A stretch of 64,000 nt of DNA from Pseudomonadota bacterium (GCA_023386885.1 JAEWIX010000095.1:71696-135695), one strand, 5' to 3'; numbered from the stretch's first letter, positions 22,865 to 34,071 are shown. Made by a program: numbers and translations. The notes: generated by a model not told the origin, from the letters alone.

Positions 22865-25225
22865 ATGACTGTGAGGCCTAATAGGGTCCGCGCGCAGACG
22901 ATGCAGTTGTTCGAAACCAAAAAACGGCACCAGGACGAGAGGCTGTCGCCGACGATTTACGCGGCGCTCGTGGATTCCCTTTTCATGAATCCCGCGCCGA
23001 TGATCTTTGGCGCCTTTGGTCCTGCCATCGCCGCTGCTGTCGTTGCGGCCGTCACCGGCGACCTCTGGTGCTGGTCGACTGTGCCTCTGTTCATTCTGGT
23101 CGGCATGGCGCGCGCCTACCAGATGTATCGCTACAAGCAGCGCAATGCCGCCTTGACGGTCAGTGACGCGGTTGCCTGGGAGAAGAGGTATCGGCTCGGG
23201 GCGATTGCTTACGGCATTGCGCTGGGCCTCTGGGGCATGACGGTTCTGATACGCACGGATGATGCCGCCGCGCACATGCTCTGTACCACGACGGTGGTGG
23301 CTTACACCTCGGCTGGCGTCGGCCGGACATTCGGCCGCCCGAACATTTTCCATCTGCAGGTGATACTGAGCCTCGGACCCTTGATGGGTGCGCTGATCTG
23401 GTTCGGCGGGACCTATTACTATGCGCTCGCCCTGCTGAGTTTCGTTTTCTTCGCGGCCATTCGACGGCTGACCTCCAGCCTGCAACGGATTTATCTGAAT
23501 GCATGGATCGCGCGCGAGCGCGAGGCCGCGCTGGTCAGCCAGTTCGATACCGCATTGAACAACATGCCGCATGGGCTTTGCATGTTTAATGTCGATGGCC
23601 GTCTCGCGGTGATGAACCATCGCTTCAGCGAGATGATGGGGTTGCCCGGCGAGGTCGTGCTACGTGGCGTTCACGCGCGCGAGATCGTTGCGGAATGCCA
23701 GCGCTCGAAGATCCTCGCGGAAGACAGCGCGCAACTGATTCTCTCAGAGATCGAAAATTCTCAGGCCGGAGAGATCATCACGGTCGAGCCGCATGCCGGA
23801 ATGCGCGCCTTGTCGTGGACGTTCCAGCCGATGGCGGGCGGCGGCAGCGTCGTACTGGTCGAAGACATTACCGAGCGGCGGACTGCCGAAGCCAAGATCA
23901 CGCATCTGGCGCGGTTCGACGAACTCACCGGCTTGCCGAACCGGGTCAATTTCCGCGACGAGATCGAGCGCTTGCTTGCCAATGCGCAGGACACGACGTC
24001 CGCATTACTGTTTATCGACCTCGATCAGTTCAAGCAGGTCAACGATACGCTGGGTCATCCATGTGGTGACCGGCTGTTGTGCATGGTGGCGGACCGGTTG
24101 CGCGAGATGATGCGCACGGACGATTTCGTTGCCCGGTTCGGCGGCGACGAGTTCGTTGTCTTCCAGCGCAACATCACCTCGAACGAAGACGCGGCGAGCC
24201 TGGCGCGGCGTATCGTCGAACGTCTCAGCGAGCGTTACGAAATCGACCTGCATCTGGTGGAGATCGGCGCCAGCGTCGGCATTGCCGTCACGTCACCGTC
24301 GATCAGCGCCGACGTTCTGCTCAAGAATGCGGATATGGCGCTTTATCGCGCCAAGGCCGATGGTCGCGGCACGTTCTGCTTCTTCCGCGACGAAATGGCG
24401 GAGACGGTGGAAGCCCGCCGCATCCTCGAACTCGATCTGCGGCGAGCGCTCGCCGACGAGGAGTTTGAGTTGTACTATCAGCCGTTGGTCAATCTGAAAT
24501 CGGGTCGCATCTCGACGTGCGAGGCGCTGCTGCGCTGGAACCATCCGGAGCGCGGCACGGTCTCTCCCGTGGATATTATCCCGGTAGCCGAGGACATGGG
24601 CCTGATCGTCGATCTCGGTCGCTGGATTTTGCGCAAGGCCTGCATGGAATGCATGAAGTGGCCGGATGGCGTCAGTGTTGCGGTGAATTTCTCGTCGCAG
24701 CAGTTCCACCAGCGCGATGTCCTCAGCGAGGTTCGTTATGCGCTGGAGGTATCAGGGCTGCCCGCCAAGCGTCTCGAGGTCGAGATCACCGAGTCTTCGC
24801 TGTTGCGCAACACGCAATGGACCCGCCACGCCCTGACGCAGTTGAACAATGAAGGCGTCCGGATTTCGCTGGATGACTTCGGTACGGGCTATTCGAGCTT
24901 GAGCTATCTGCACAATTTCCCGCTCCATAAGGTTAAGATCGATCGCTCGTTCCTTGAGGGGATCGATACCGATCGTCCGTTGACCTTGCTTCGCGGCGTG
25001 GCGCGGCTCAGTGCCGATCTCGGAATGTCCGTCGTTGTCGAGGGCATCGAGACAAACGAGCAGCTTGAACTGATCAGTGCCGATGGCACGGTCACCGAAG
25101 CGCAAGGATACCTGTTCAGCCGGCCGGTTCCGGCGGCGAGTATCCGTCAGTTGCTAGTCGCTTCGCACGGGCGTCGGTCGCCCGAAAGCAACCTTGTTGC
25201 GTTGCCGTCGCGATCGACGGGTTAG
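22865..25225 (+). CDS. Membrane-anchored PAS-GGDEF-EAL cyclic-di-GMP signalling protein
   Basis: 786 aa. Residues ~45-210 contain about five helices in paired arrangement; a PAS-like domain follows (~220-335, FDTALNNMPHGLCMFNVDGRLAVMN). GGDEF domain ~340-505 with intact FGGDEF; EAL domain ~525-770 with intact EALLRW, plus NFSSQQF and DDFGTGYSS. Both catalytic motifs are present, so it could be bifunctional, making or degrading c-di-GMP at the inner membrane. It sits between tolB and pal, which is unusual. ATG 22865 has only a weak AAGG; ATG 22901 is an alternative. Confidence 0.9.
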   Translation: MTVRPNRVRAQTMQLFETKKRHQDERLSPTIYAALVDSLFMNPAPMIFGAFGPAIAAAVVAAVTGDLWCWSTVPLFILVGMARAYQMYRYKQRNAALTVSDAVAWEKRYRLGAIAYGIALGLWGMTVLIRTDDAAAHMLCTTTVVAYTSAGVGRTFGRPNIFHLQVILSLGPLMGALIWFGGTYYYALALLSFVFFAAIRRLTSSLQRIYLNAWIAREREAALVSQFDTALNNMPHGLCMFNVDGRLAVMNHRFSEMMGLPGEVVLRGVHAREIVAECQRSKILAEDSAQLILSEIENSQAGEIITVEPHAGMRALSWTFQPMAGGGSVVLVEDITERRTAEAKITHLARFDELTGLPNRVNFRDEIERLLANAQDTTSALLFIDLDQFKQVNDTLGHPCGDRLLCMVADRLREMMRTDDFVARFGGDEFVVFQRNITSNEDAASLARRIVERLSERYEIDLHLVEIGASVGIAVTSPSISADVLLKNADMALYRAKADGRGTFCFFRDEMAETVEARRILELDLRRALADEEFELYYQPLVNLKSGRISTCEALLRWNHPERGTVSPVDIIPVAEDMGLIVDLGRWILRKACMECMKWPDGVSVAVNFSSQQFHQRDVLSEVRYALEVSGLPAKRLEVEITESSLLRNTQWTRHALTQLNNEGVRISLDDFGTGYSSLSYLHNFPLHKVKIDRSFLEGIDTDRPLTLLRGVARLSADLGMSVVVEGIETNEQLELISADGTVTEAQGYLFSRPVPAASIRQLLVASHGRRSPESNLVALPSRSTG

Positions 25226-25323
25226 GATTTTCCCAACGGACTGCGCGATTTGATGAGGGACGGCGGCAGTTGCATTCGCTCGCGCTGTATTAACCTTACT
25301 ACTTTGATAGCTTTGCACTTTGC

Positions 25324-25338
25324 TTAAGAAAGCATTAA
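25324..25338 (+). promoter_or_regulatory. CtrA-type site TTAA-N7-TTAA upstream of the FeeM-like gene
   Basis: A perfect TTAA-N7-TTAA arrangement 50 bp before the start at 25388, the spacing of full CtrA sites in Alphaproteobacteria. CtrA binding is inferred from the motif alone. Confidence 0.45.
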
Positions 25339-25387
25339 CTTTTGTGAATGCACCGCGCGTTGCTCAGGACTGCGCAGGAAACTCGCA

Positions 25388-26128
25388 ATGAGTCAGGCTG
25401 AACAGACCCGGAGCCGCCCGTTCGAACGTGGCATCGAACTTCTCGATCGCGTTGACTATCAGTTGGCGGAAACCGACGCCGAGAAGGACGAGATTTATCG
25501 GCTGCGCTATCGTGCCTATCTGCAGGAAGGCGCTATCGTTCCCAACCGTGATCACAAGGTCAGCGATCGTTTCGACGATCTGCCGAACAGCTGGATTTTC
25601 GGTGTGCATCTTGACGGCGAACTCGTCAGTTCGCTGAGGATTTCGGTTGCTTCCCCGGAACAACCGGTTACGCCGTCGGTCGACGTGTTCCCGGAGCTCC
25701 TGAAGCCGGAACTGGCCAAGGGTAAGGTGATGGTCGATCCGACGCGCTTCGTCGCGGAGCCGGCGCGCGCCAGCCGTTTTCCCGAATTGCCCTATATGAC
25801 GCTGCGGCTGGCTTATGTCGCGTGCCAGTATTTCAACGCCGATATCGGGCTTGCCTCGGTGAGGGCCGAACACCAGGCGTTCTATCGCCGGATTTTTCTG
25901 CGTACCCTTGCGCCTCCGCGCGACTATCCCGGTTTGATCAAGCCGATCAGCCTGATGGCCATCGATTTCCCCGAGCAACGAGACCGGGTTTTCGCGCGTT
26001 TTCCGCATCTTCGATCGAGTTACTTTGAGCGGCGCATGCTGTTCGAGCGGCGACATGCAAGAAATCCAGCCATGGTCCGGCTGCCTGAACTGCCGTTCGA
26101 ACGCGCTTCGATTGTCCCGAGGTCGTAG
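25388..26128 (+). CDS. FeeM/LuxI-like GNAT-fold N-acyltransferase
   Basis: 246 aa, cytoplasmic. DEIYRLRYRAYLQEGAI with later DDLPNSWIFGVHLDGELVSSLRISVA is the pattern shared by N-acyl amino acid synthases (FeeM) and acyl-homoserine lactone synthases. DPTRFV and LRLAYVACQYFNADIGLASVRAEHQAFYRRIFL match the later part of the fold. It could therefore make an N-acyl amino acid or lipid-like signal from acyl-ACP; the product is unknown. No luxR-type receptor is adjacent. AGGAAA precedes the ATG. Confidence 0.72.
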   Translation: MSQAEQTRSRPFERGIELLDRVDYQLAETDAEKDEIYRLRYRAYLQEGAIVPNRDHKVSDRFDDLPNSWIFGVHLDGELVSSLRISVASPEQPVTPSVDVFPELLKPELAKGKVMVDPTRFVAEPARASRFPELPYMTLRLAYVACQYFNADIGLASVRAEHQAFYRRIFLRTLAPPRDYPGLIKPISLMAIDFPEQRDRVFARFPHLRSSYFERRMLFERRHARNPAMVRLPELPFERASIVPRS

Positions 26129-26236
26129 TCAACGACGGCCGGATATCTCGCCGCTCGATCGCGCCGGATTGACCGAACTCCCGATGCTGCCTGCATTTCC
26201 AGCCGTCATTCACTTTGGCGCCATATTTGCTCGCCA

Positions 26237-26244
26237 TTAACCAT
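26237..26244 (+). promoter_or_regulatory. CtrA-like half site TTAACCAT upstream of pal
   Basis: Same 8-mer as upstream of tolQ, here followed by GGCG as there. A further TTAACCAA lies about 75 bp downstream. Role inferred. Confidence 0.35.
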
Positions 26245-26377
26245 GGCGTCCGGTTATCGGGGGCTGACGGCATTTGATTGGTTCTGGCAACGTCCCATCA
26301 AGGTTGATGGAACGTTCGCTTAACCAACGCCCTGTAGACCGGGTCATCAGACAAATCGTGAGCGTGGAGGCTCCGGA

Positions 26378-26875
26378 ATGACCTATCAAAAGCGATTCCT
26401 CCAGGGATTGAAGCTGGCCGCCGTACTGGCCGTGGCGCTATCGATGGGCGCCTGCGCCAACAAAAACGGACTCGGCGCTGACGGGGCAGGGATGGCTGGC
26501 GCGGCGACGCCGGGCAGCCAGCAGGATTTCGTGGTCAATGTCGGCGATCGGGTCTTCTTCGAGAGCGATCAGACCGATCTGACCCCACAGGCCGTTGCGA
26601 CGCTGGAAAAGCAGGTGCAGTGGCTGCAAACCTACAATCGCTATTCTTTCACAATCGAAGGCCACGCCGACGAACGCGGTACGCGCGAATATAACATCGC
26701 GCTCGGCGCACGTCGTGCCCAGGCCGTGCGATCGTTCTTCATCTCGCGCGGTATTCCGGCGCAGCGCATGCGTACCATTTCCTACGGCAAGGAGCGGCCC
26801 GTTGCGGTTTGCAACGACATCTCGTGCTGGTCGCAGAACCGCCGCGCGGTGACTGTCCTGAACGCCAGTTCCTGA
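26378..26875 (+). CDS. pal: Peptidoglycan-associated lipoprotein Pal
   Basis: 165 aa. The signal peptide ends in the lipobox LSMGAC, so Cys24 is lipidated in the outer membrane. Residues ~55-165 are an OmpA-like domain: VFFESDQTDLTPQA, TIEGHADERGTREYNIALGARRA (diaminopimelate-binding Asp/Arg), and MRTISYGKERPVAVCNDISCWSQNRRA. It anchors the outer membrane to peptidoglycan and binds TolB. GGAGG lies before the ATG. Followed by cpoB after a strong terminator. Confidence 0.96.
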   Translation: MTYQKRFLQGLKLAAVLAVALSMGACANKNGLGADGAGMAGAATPGSQQDFVVNVGDRVFFESDQTDLTPQAVATLEKQVQWLQTYNRYSFTIEGHADERGTREYNIALGARRAQAVRSFFISRGIPAQRMRTISYGKERPVAVCNDISCWSQNRRAVTVLNASS

Positions 26876-26899
26876 TCCGCTTCATCGCAGGATCGTTTT

Positions 26900-26930
26900 G
26901 CCGGCGCCTTCGGGCGCCGGCTTTGTTTTT
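26900..26930 (+). terminator. Rho-independent terminator after pal
   Basis: GCCGGCGCC-TTCG-GGCGCCGGC, perfect 9-bp stem, then TTTGTTTTT. It separates pal from cpoB transcriptionally. Confidence 0.95.
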
Positions 26931-27123
26931 GATGGCGATCGCATCAGGGGCGGGAACGAAGATCTGATTTTGCCAGATACATCGGTGCGCGCTATCATTT
27001 CGCGGGTGTCCCGGTTGCGACCTGTCCGGGTGATTCGAGTTGAATTCGCGCAGTCACATTTTTGGCGTACTCCGATCTTCAAGCTCAAGTTCCGAAACGG
27101 GTCCATTCATTCGTCAGGCCAAG

Positions 27124-28131
27124 ATGTCAGTCAGAACTGCAAAGCTCGCGTTTCCTCAGTTCGCGCGTGTCACGATCGTGGCCGCGGCGCTTGCGATGTC
27201 CTCCTCATCGGCGCTGGCGCAACGTTTTGATGACGATGGCGGTGATGCGGCGCTGAGGGTCGAGCGGTTGGAAGATCAATTGCGCCGTCTGACGGGCCAG
27301 AACGAGGAATTGCAGCACCGCAACCGCTTGCTCGAACAGCAGCTCCAGCAATTGCAAGGTGGAGCCGCTGGTGGTCAGCCTGCCGGCTCTCCGCCCGCTC
27401 AGCAGGCAACTCCGGCCGGGTCGGGCTACGGACAGCCGTCGCAGCGTCAACCTTCCTATAATCAGCCATCGATCGCCAGCCAGCCACCGGCTCAGCAGGA
27501 ACAGGTGCCGATCGCGCGCGGGCCGGGGCGCGGTGATGCATTCGATCCCAGCCGCAATCCCAACGCGCCGGGTGCGCCACAGGTGCTTGGCTCCACGCGT
27601 CCATCGGGGCCGGCCCCCGGCCAAGGCGCGCCGGTCGGTGCCCCTGGTGGTCGCGATGCCGGAGAACCGCTCAACCTGTCGAACGTCGGGAGCCCGCCGC
27701 AGTCCGATAGCGGAGGCGGGGGAGGCTTGACCACCTTGCCGCCGTCCGCGTCCCCGCGCGACGAGTTCGATCTCGGCATCGGTTATATGCAGCGCAAGGA
27801 CTATGCGCTGGCCGAAGAAACCATGCGCAATTTCACCCGCCGTTACCCGAACGACCGGCAGGTGGCGGATGCCCAGTATTGGGTCGGCGAGAGCCTGTTC
27901 CAACGTCAGAAGTACCGTGAGGCAGCCGAATCCTTCCTCGCGGTCACGTCGAAATACGACACCTCCGCGAAAGCGCCCGACGCTTTACTGCGGCTCGGCC
28001 AATCGCTCGCCGCGCTCAAGGAAAAGGAAGCCGCCTGTGCGGCGCTCGGTGAAGTGGCGCGGAAATATCCGCAGGCGTCGCGAGGCATCAAGCAGGCGGT
28101 GGATCGCGAACAGAAGCGCGTGAAGTGCTGA
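27124..28131 (+). CDS. cpoB: Tol-Pal associated protein CpoB (YbgF)
   Basis: 335 aa. A signal peptide (AKLAFPQFARVTIVAAALAMSSSSALAQ) is followed by a coiled coil (~45-80, RVERLEDQLRRLTGQNEELQHRNRLLEQQLQQLQ), a Gly/Pro/Gln-rich linker (~80-215) and a C-terminal TPR domain (~220-335, EFDLGIGYMQRKDYALAEETMRNFTRRYPND). It coordinates peptidoglycan synthesis with Tol-driven constriction in the periplasm. ATG 27124 is chosen because the signal peptide starts there; in-frame ATG 27040 adds 28 residues ahead of it. The linker is longer than in E. coli. Confidence 0.92.
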   Translation: MSVRTAKLAFPQFARVTIVAAALAMSSSSALAQRFDDDGGDAALRVERLEDQLRRLTGQNEELQHRNRLLEQQLQQLQGGAAGGQPAGSPPAQQATPAGSGYGQPSQRQPSYNQPSIASQPPAQQEQVPIARGPGRGDAFDPSRNPNAPGAPQVLGSTRPSGPAPGQGAPVGAPGGRDAGEPLNLSNVGSPPQSDSGGGGGLTTLPPSASPRDEFDLGIGYMQRKDYALAEETMRNFTRRYPNDRQVADAQYWVGESLFQRQKYREAAESFLAVTSKYDTSAKAPDALLRLGQSLAALKEKEAACAALGEVARKYPQASRGIKQAVDREQKRVKC

Positions 28132-28243
28132 GCCTGACGGCCTGCACTCATCGAAGCGCGCTCGGGCGATCGAGATTTACGTTGGCTAGGGGCGAGCGCT
28201 GGGTCGTGGCCGCATCATCGGTTCGTCTCGCCTTGCGGTAGCG

Positions 28244-29338
28244 ATGATGTCGGACGATCAATCGCCAATTTCGGCAAGCGAAGCCAAGTCCCTGTTCGCG
28301 GAGTGGAAGCGCGCGCCATCGCTGATCCTTGCGGTGTCGGGCGGCCCCGATTCCGTTGCCATGTTGTGGCTTGCTGCGCGCTGGCGACGGGCGTTGAAAC
28401 ATGGCCCGCGACTTGTCGCCGTGACGGTCGATCATCAGTTGCGTCCCGAAGCCGGGCGTGAGGCGGTTGACGTGAAGCGGCTGGCGCGCGAACTCGGCAT
28501 CGAACACCGTACTTTGCGGTGGCGTGGCGCCAAACCTGAAACCGGGCTCCCGGCCGCGGCGCGAGCTGCGCGTTACGCCTTGTTGCTGGAGGCGGCGCGC
28601 CGATGTGGCGCTGCACACATCCTCACAGCCCATACCCGCGACGATCAGGCCGAAACACTTATGATGCGGATGGCCCGTGGCAGCGGCATCGCGGGGTTAG
28701 GTGCGATGGCGCGGCAGTCGCCGCGTGAAGGTGCTGTCGTTGTGCGGCCACTGCTGGACGTATCGAAGGCACGGCTGCTGGCGACGCTGGACAAGGCCGG
28801 GATTTCATATGCCCTCGATCCGACCAACCAGGACACCAAATACACCCGCCCGCGTTTTCGGGCATTGATGCCGCTGTTGGCAGCGGAAGGCTGCGATGCG
28901 CGCAATCTGGCACGCCTGGCGGCTCGACTGGCGCGCGCCAACGCCGCGCTTGAATTGATGACAGATGGCGCCGAGCGGTTCCTTATGATCCATGACGGCG
29001 GCGCGCCGCGGCGCGGCTTTGGCTTCGATGCATTTGCCGGACTGTCGGAGGAAATCCGCGTTCGCGTCCTGCTTCGTGCCATCGGCCGCGTAGGCACCGA
29101 GGGCGCCCCCGAATTGGGCAAGGTGGAGGCTTTGGTGGGAGCAATCGAAGCCGCCGGATCGATCGCCTCCAGGCCTGGAGCCATCAAGCCAGGAACCACG
29201 GGCCGGTTCCGGCAAACCCTTGCCGGCGCCGTGATCACCGTTACCAGGGACCGTATTCTGATCGAGCCCGCGCCGCCGCGGCGGAGCGCCGGACCCAGGC
29301 GGAGCGGATCAAAGCGTCGAGCCTCCGTTAGACAATAA
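28244..29338 (+). CDS. tilS: tRNA(Ile)-lysidine synthetase TilS
   Basis: 364 aa. LILAVSGGPDSVAML (~27-41) is the PP-loop SGGxDS motif; VTVDHQLRPEAGREA, HILTAHTRDDQAETLMMRMARGSGIAGL and RPLL...DPTNQD complete the TilS pattern. It converts C34 of the CAU-anticodon tRNA-Ile to lysidine using ATP and lysine, essential for AUA decoding. The C-terminal domain is short compared with E. coli TilS. ATG 28244 and 28247 are adjacent candidates. Confidence 0.94.
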   Translation: MMSDDQSPISASEAKSLFAEWKRAPSLILAVSGGPDSVAMLWLAARWRRALKHGPRLVAVTVDHQLRPEAGREAVDVKRLARELGIEHRTLRWRGAKPETGLPAAARAARYALLLEAARRCGAAHILTAHTRDDQAETLMMRMARGSGIAGLGAMARQSPREGAVVVRPLLDVSKARLLATLDKAGISYALDPTNQDTKYTRPRFRALMPLLAAEGCDARNLARLAARLARANAALELMTDGAERFLMIHDGGAPRRGFGFDAFAGLSEEIRVRVLLRAIGRVGTEGAPELGKVEALVGAIEAAGSIASRPGAIKPGTTGRFRQTLAGAVITVTRDRILIEPAPPRRSAGPRRSGSKRRASVRQ

Positions 29339-29370
29339 CCAGAATTGCCATTATTTGAACCGGAATGGCG

Positions 29371-29400
29371 CTAGGATGCATTCAAGGGCGCCCATATGCG
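29371..29400 (+). promoter_or_regulatory. RpoH (sigma-32)-like promoter of ftsH
   Basis: CTAG-N16-CCCATAT, matching the CTTG-N16-CCCATAT arrangement found upstream of groES in this window and close to the heat-shock consensus. It lies ~110 bp before the ftsH ATG. Assignment rests on the motif and on ftsH being a known heat-shock gene. Confidence 0.5.
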
Positions 29401-29508
29401 CTAAATAGTCCTGACCAGTTCCCTTGGCAGGGGCTGGAGCGACACTTAAATTAAGAATATCCGTCCAAGGCAGGAGGTCGCGTTTCGCGCGGCCACGAAG
29501 GAACCTCG

Positions 29509-31431
<1,923 letters not shown>

Positions 31432-31452
31432 GAGCAGCCGATCTGATCAATC

Positions 31453-31480
31453 AAAACGCGGCGGTGACGCCGCGTTTTTT
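31453..31480 (+). terminator. Rho-independent terminator after ftsH
   Basis: AAAACGCGGCG-GTGA-CGCCGCGTTTT, 11-bp perfect stem followed by further Ts. Confidence 0.95.
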
Positions 31481-31618
31481 GTTGCGGCACTTCTGTATTT
31501 TGCCGGCGATAACGCGTTGGGCATCGCTGTCGGCGGGCATCGCGCATAACGTCCATGATCTTGCGCGGCTTGACCTGATCGCAGCTTGCCCCCAGGCATG
31601 CGCCATGCGGGTTTCTTC

Positions 31619-32365
31619 ATGACATCGTCGAAATTGACCAAGGCTCCGGCCTATTGGGCGAAGGACGCGATCTGGCCGGGCATCGTCGCAATCGGCCCGA
31701 TGCTGCCGGGAACGCTGGCGTTCGGCATGGCGTTCGGTGCGCTCTGCGCGCAGAAGCAGTTCTCGCTGGCCGAAGTCGAAGTGATGATGGCTTTTGTCTA
31801 CGGCGGGCTGTCGCAGTTCGTCGCGGTGCAGGCGTGGCCGGATCATCTCACGGCGTCGTCGATCGCGACGTTGGCGCTGCTGACGCTCACGGTGAATATC
31901 CGTTTCGGCCTGATGAGCGCCTCGCTGCGGTCGTGGTTCGGGACATTGCCGCACTGGCAATCCTATCCGTCGATGCTGCTGGTGACCGATGGCGGATGGC
32001 TGGCGGCGACGCGCTATCGCGATCACGGCGGCGCCAATGCATGGTTCTTCGTCGGCGGCGGCCTCGTCCTGTATTTCCTTTGGCTTGTCGCCGCGATCCC
32101 CGGTTACGTGCTGGCGGAACAACTGGCCGATCCGAAGAAGTACGGCGTCGATCTGGCAATGCCGGCTTTCTATGCGGCGATGCTGGTGCCGGCCTGGAAG
32201 GGATTGCGCCGCGCCGTTCCGTGGGGCGTTGCCGGGATCGTCGCGCTCGGCGTGCATTGGCTGGTGCCGGGCTGGTGGTTCATCATCATTGGAGCCATCT
32301 CTGGAGCGGTCAGTGCCGGTCTGATGCTGCCCGATGACGCAACACGCGAGTCGTCGCATGGCTGA
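31619..32365 (+). CDS. azlC: AzlC-family branched-chain amino acid exporter, large subunit
   Basis: 248-aa membrane protein. GIVAIGPMLPGTLAFGMAFGALCAQK, FVYGGLSQFVAVQAW and NIRFGLMSASL are AzlC motifs; about seven helices are visible. With the small AzlD subunit it exports leucine/isoleucine/valine or analogues. Start uncertain: ATG 31619 and ATG 31598 are both possible and neither has a strong ribosome site. Its stop overlaps the azlD start by 8 bases. Confidence 0.9.
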   Translation: MTSSKLTKAPAYWAKDAIWPGIVAIGPMLPGTLAFGMAFGALCAQKQFSLAEVEVMMAFVYGGLSQFVAVQAWPDHLTASSIATLALLTLTVNIRFGLMSASLRSWFGTLPHWQSYPSMLLVTDGGWLAATRYRDHGGANAWFFVGGGLVLYFLWLVAAIPGYVLAEQLADPKKYGVDLAMPAFYAAMLVPAWKGLRRAVPWGVAGIVALGVHWLVPGWWFIIIGAISGAVSAGLMLPDDATRESSHG

Positions 32366-32675
32366 TGTCTTGCGCAGTGATGTGATGCTCGCTTTCGCGG
32401 TGATGACCGCGGTGACAGTGGCTGCGCGCCTCGGCGGCTTCTGGCTGATGTCCTACGTGCCGGTGACGCCGCGCGTGCGCCGGATGCTGGACGCGCTGCC
32501 GGGTTCGATCATCGTCGCGGCGGCGCTGCCGGTCGCAATCAATGGCGGCCCTGTGGTGATGTTTGCGATTCTTGCCGCGATCGTGGCCACCATCGTATCC
32601 CGCAACGACTTCATCGCGGTGATCGTCGGCATGGCCGTTGCCGCGTTGCTGCGTGCCGCGGGTTTCGGCGGTTGA
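32358..32675 (+). CDS. azlD: AzlD-family branched-chain amino acid exporter, small subunit
   Basis: 105 aa with about four helices. TAVTVAARLGGFWLMSYVPVTPRVRRMLDALPGSIIVAAALPVAI is the AzlD pattern (basic residues around the central loop). ATG 32358 overlaps the azlC stop within ATGGCTGA, giving translational coupling; the in-frame start at 32334 lies inside azlC and is rejected. Confidence 0.9.
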   Translation: MADVLRSDVMLAFAVMTAVTVAARLGGFWLMSYVPVTPRVRRMLDALPGSIIVAAALPVAINGGPVVMFAILAAIVATIVSRNDFIAVIVGMAVAALLRAAGFGG

Positions 32676-32805
32676 CGCGGTCGATCGTCAACTTCCTGCT
32701 ACCGCTGGATGATACTGATTCAATGCACAATCAAGGACTTGTCTTTGGCTCTGAATAGGTGTTCACTTCTTCTAGGGATGGACGCATCGGGGACAAGACG
32801 TATCC

Positions 32806-33480
32806 ATGGTTTATCGGCGCACCCAACAGGTGGTGAAACGTCTGGCCGCGCGGCGAAGCGCCATTCTGGATGCGGCTCGTGAGGCCGCCATCGAAGGTGG
32901 AATGAGCGCGGTACAGATCGCGCCAGTGGCGACGCGAGCCAACGTCGCGGCCGGTACGGTGTATCGCTACTTTCCGTCCAAAGCGGATCTGATTTCCGAA
33001 CTGATCGCCGACGTGTCGCGCGATGAGCTCGGTGCGATCCGTCGTGCGGCCGACGCTGCTCCCGGCCCCTCATCGGCGTTGGCGGCCGCCGTGACCACGG
33101 TCGCAGTTCACATCGTCTCGAATCGAAAGCTGGCATGGGGGATTTTGGCCGAGCCGGTCGATGTCGATGTCAGCGTGTCGCGGCTGGCCTGCCGTCGCGA
33201 GATTGCCGGCGAGATCGAACTGCGGATTGCGGCTGCGGTGCGTGCAGGACACTTGCCTGCGCAGGACACTGCGCTGGCGGCGACAGCTTTGTTGGGTGCG
33301 TTGCATGAATCCCTGGTAGGCCCGCTGGCGCCGGCCAACCTGGATGATCCCATCAAACTTCGCGACGCGGTGCAGACCACGACGTTGTTGGCCTTGCGCG
33401 CCGTCGGTGTGATGGACGCGCGGGCGCGTGGCCTGGTGGTTCAATCGGTGCTGCCGGCCAAAATGGCAGTCGGCGCCTGA
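32806..33480 (+). CDS. TetR/AcrR-family transcriptional regulator
   Basis: 224 aa. The HTH lies at ~20-65: RRSAILDAAREAAIEGGMSAVQIAPVATRANVAAGTVYRYFPSKADLISELI, ending in the classic TVYRYFPSK. The C-terminal ligand domain has no recognisable signature. It follows azlCD by 130 bp on the same strand and may control them or another gene; there is no clear operator between. Confidence 0.9.
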   Translation: MVYRRTQQVVKRLAARRSAILDAAREAAIEGGMSAVQIAPVATRANVAAGTVYRYFPSKADLISELIADVSRDELGAIRRAADAAPGPSSALAAAVTTVAVHIVSNRKLAWGILAEPVDVDVSVSRLACRREIAGEIELRIAAAVRAGHLPAQDTALAATALLGALHESLVGPLAPANLDDPIKLRDAVQTTTLLALRAVGVMDARARGLVVQSVLPAKMAVGA

Positions 33481-33498
33481 ACCCTCACGCGGTGAGAG

Positions 33499-33882
33499 CT
33501 ATTTGATTTTGCCGTCTTTATCGAACTGCGCCAGGAAAGCCCAAAGGTTGTCGATTTCAGACTGCTTGGTGATGCCGGCAAAGGCCATCTTGGTGCCGGG
33601 GATCTTGGCCTTCGGCGCCTTGATGTATTCTTTGAACTCCTTCTCGTCCCATGTAATGCCGGAGTTCTTGTTGGCTTCGGAATAGGAATAACCTTCCACC
33701 GATCCGGACTTGCGGCCATTCAAACCGTTCAGTTCGGGGCCAACCTTGTTCTTGGCGTTCTCGCCGATGGCATGGCAGGCCAAGCACTTGTTGAAGGCAG
33801 TCTTGCCGGCTGCAACATCCTGCGCGTGAGCTGCGGAGATGGCCAACGAGAAGGCGACAGCTGTGATGGTGAAGAGTTTCAT
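33499..33882 (-). CDS. Cytochrome c2 (class I c-type cytochrome)
   Basis: 127 aa, periplasmic. The signal peptide KLFTITAVAFSLAISAAHAQ ends before Asp/Val. The haem site CLACH (~33-37) is followed by GPELNGLNGRKSG and YSYSEANKNSGITWDEKEFKEYIKAPKAKIPGTKMAFAGI, with the Met of KMAF as the sixth haem ligand. Such cytochromes carry electrons from the bc1 complex to oxidases or reaction centres. Convergent with the TetR gene, 18 bp away. GGGA lies upstream of ATG 33882. Confidence 0.93.
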   Translation of the reverse strand: MKLFTITAVAFSLAISAAHAQDVAAGKTAFNKCLACHAIGENAKNKVGPELNGLNGRKSGSVEGYSYSEANKNSGITWDEKEFKEYIKAPKAKIPGTKMAFAGITKQSEIDNLWAFLAQFDKDGKIK

Positions 33883-34071
33883 GGAAATTGTCCCGAGTGG
33901 TGTGGGTGCGTGATGAACAGCGTCCGGACGCGCCTCGCAAAAAAGTTGATCTTTCGCGCGAGAGGCGCGTAAATGTGATGCCACATTAGAGTTGTTCCAG
34001 ACAAGCGGGCTATAGTCGTAGGTGTCGCCGCTGCGCTGAAGCACCGTCGTCCCGCTATTCGGAGAGCGTTG

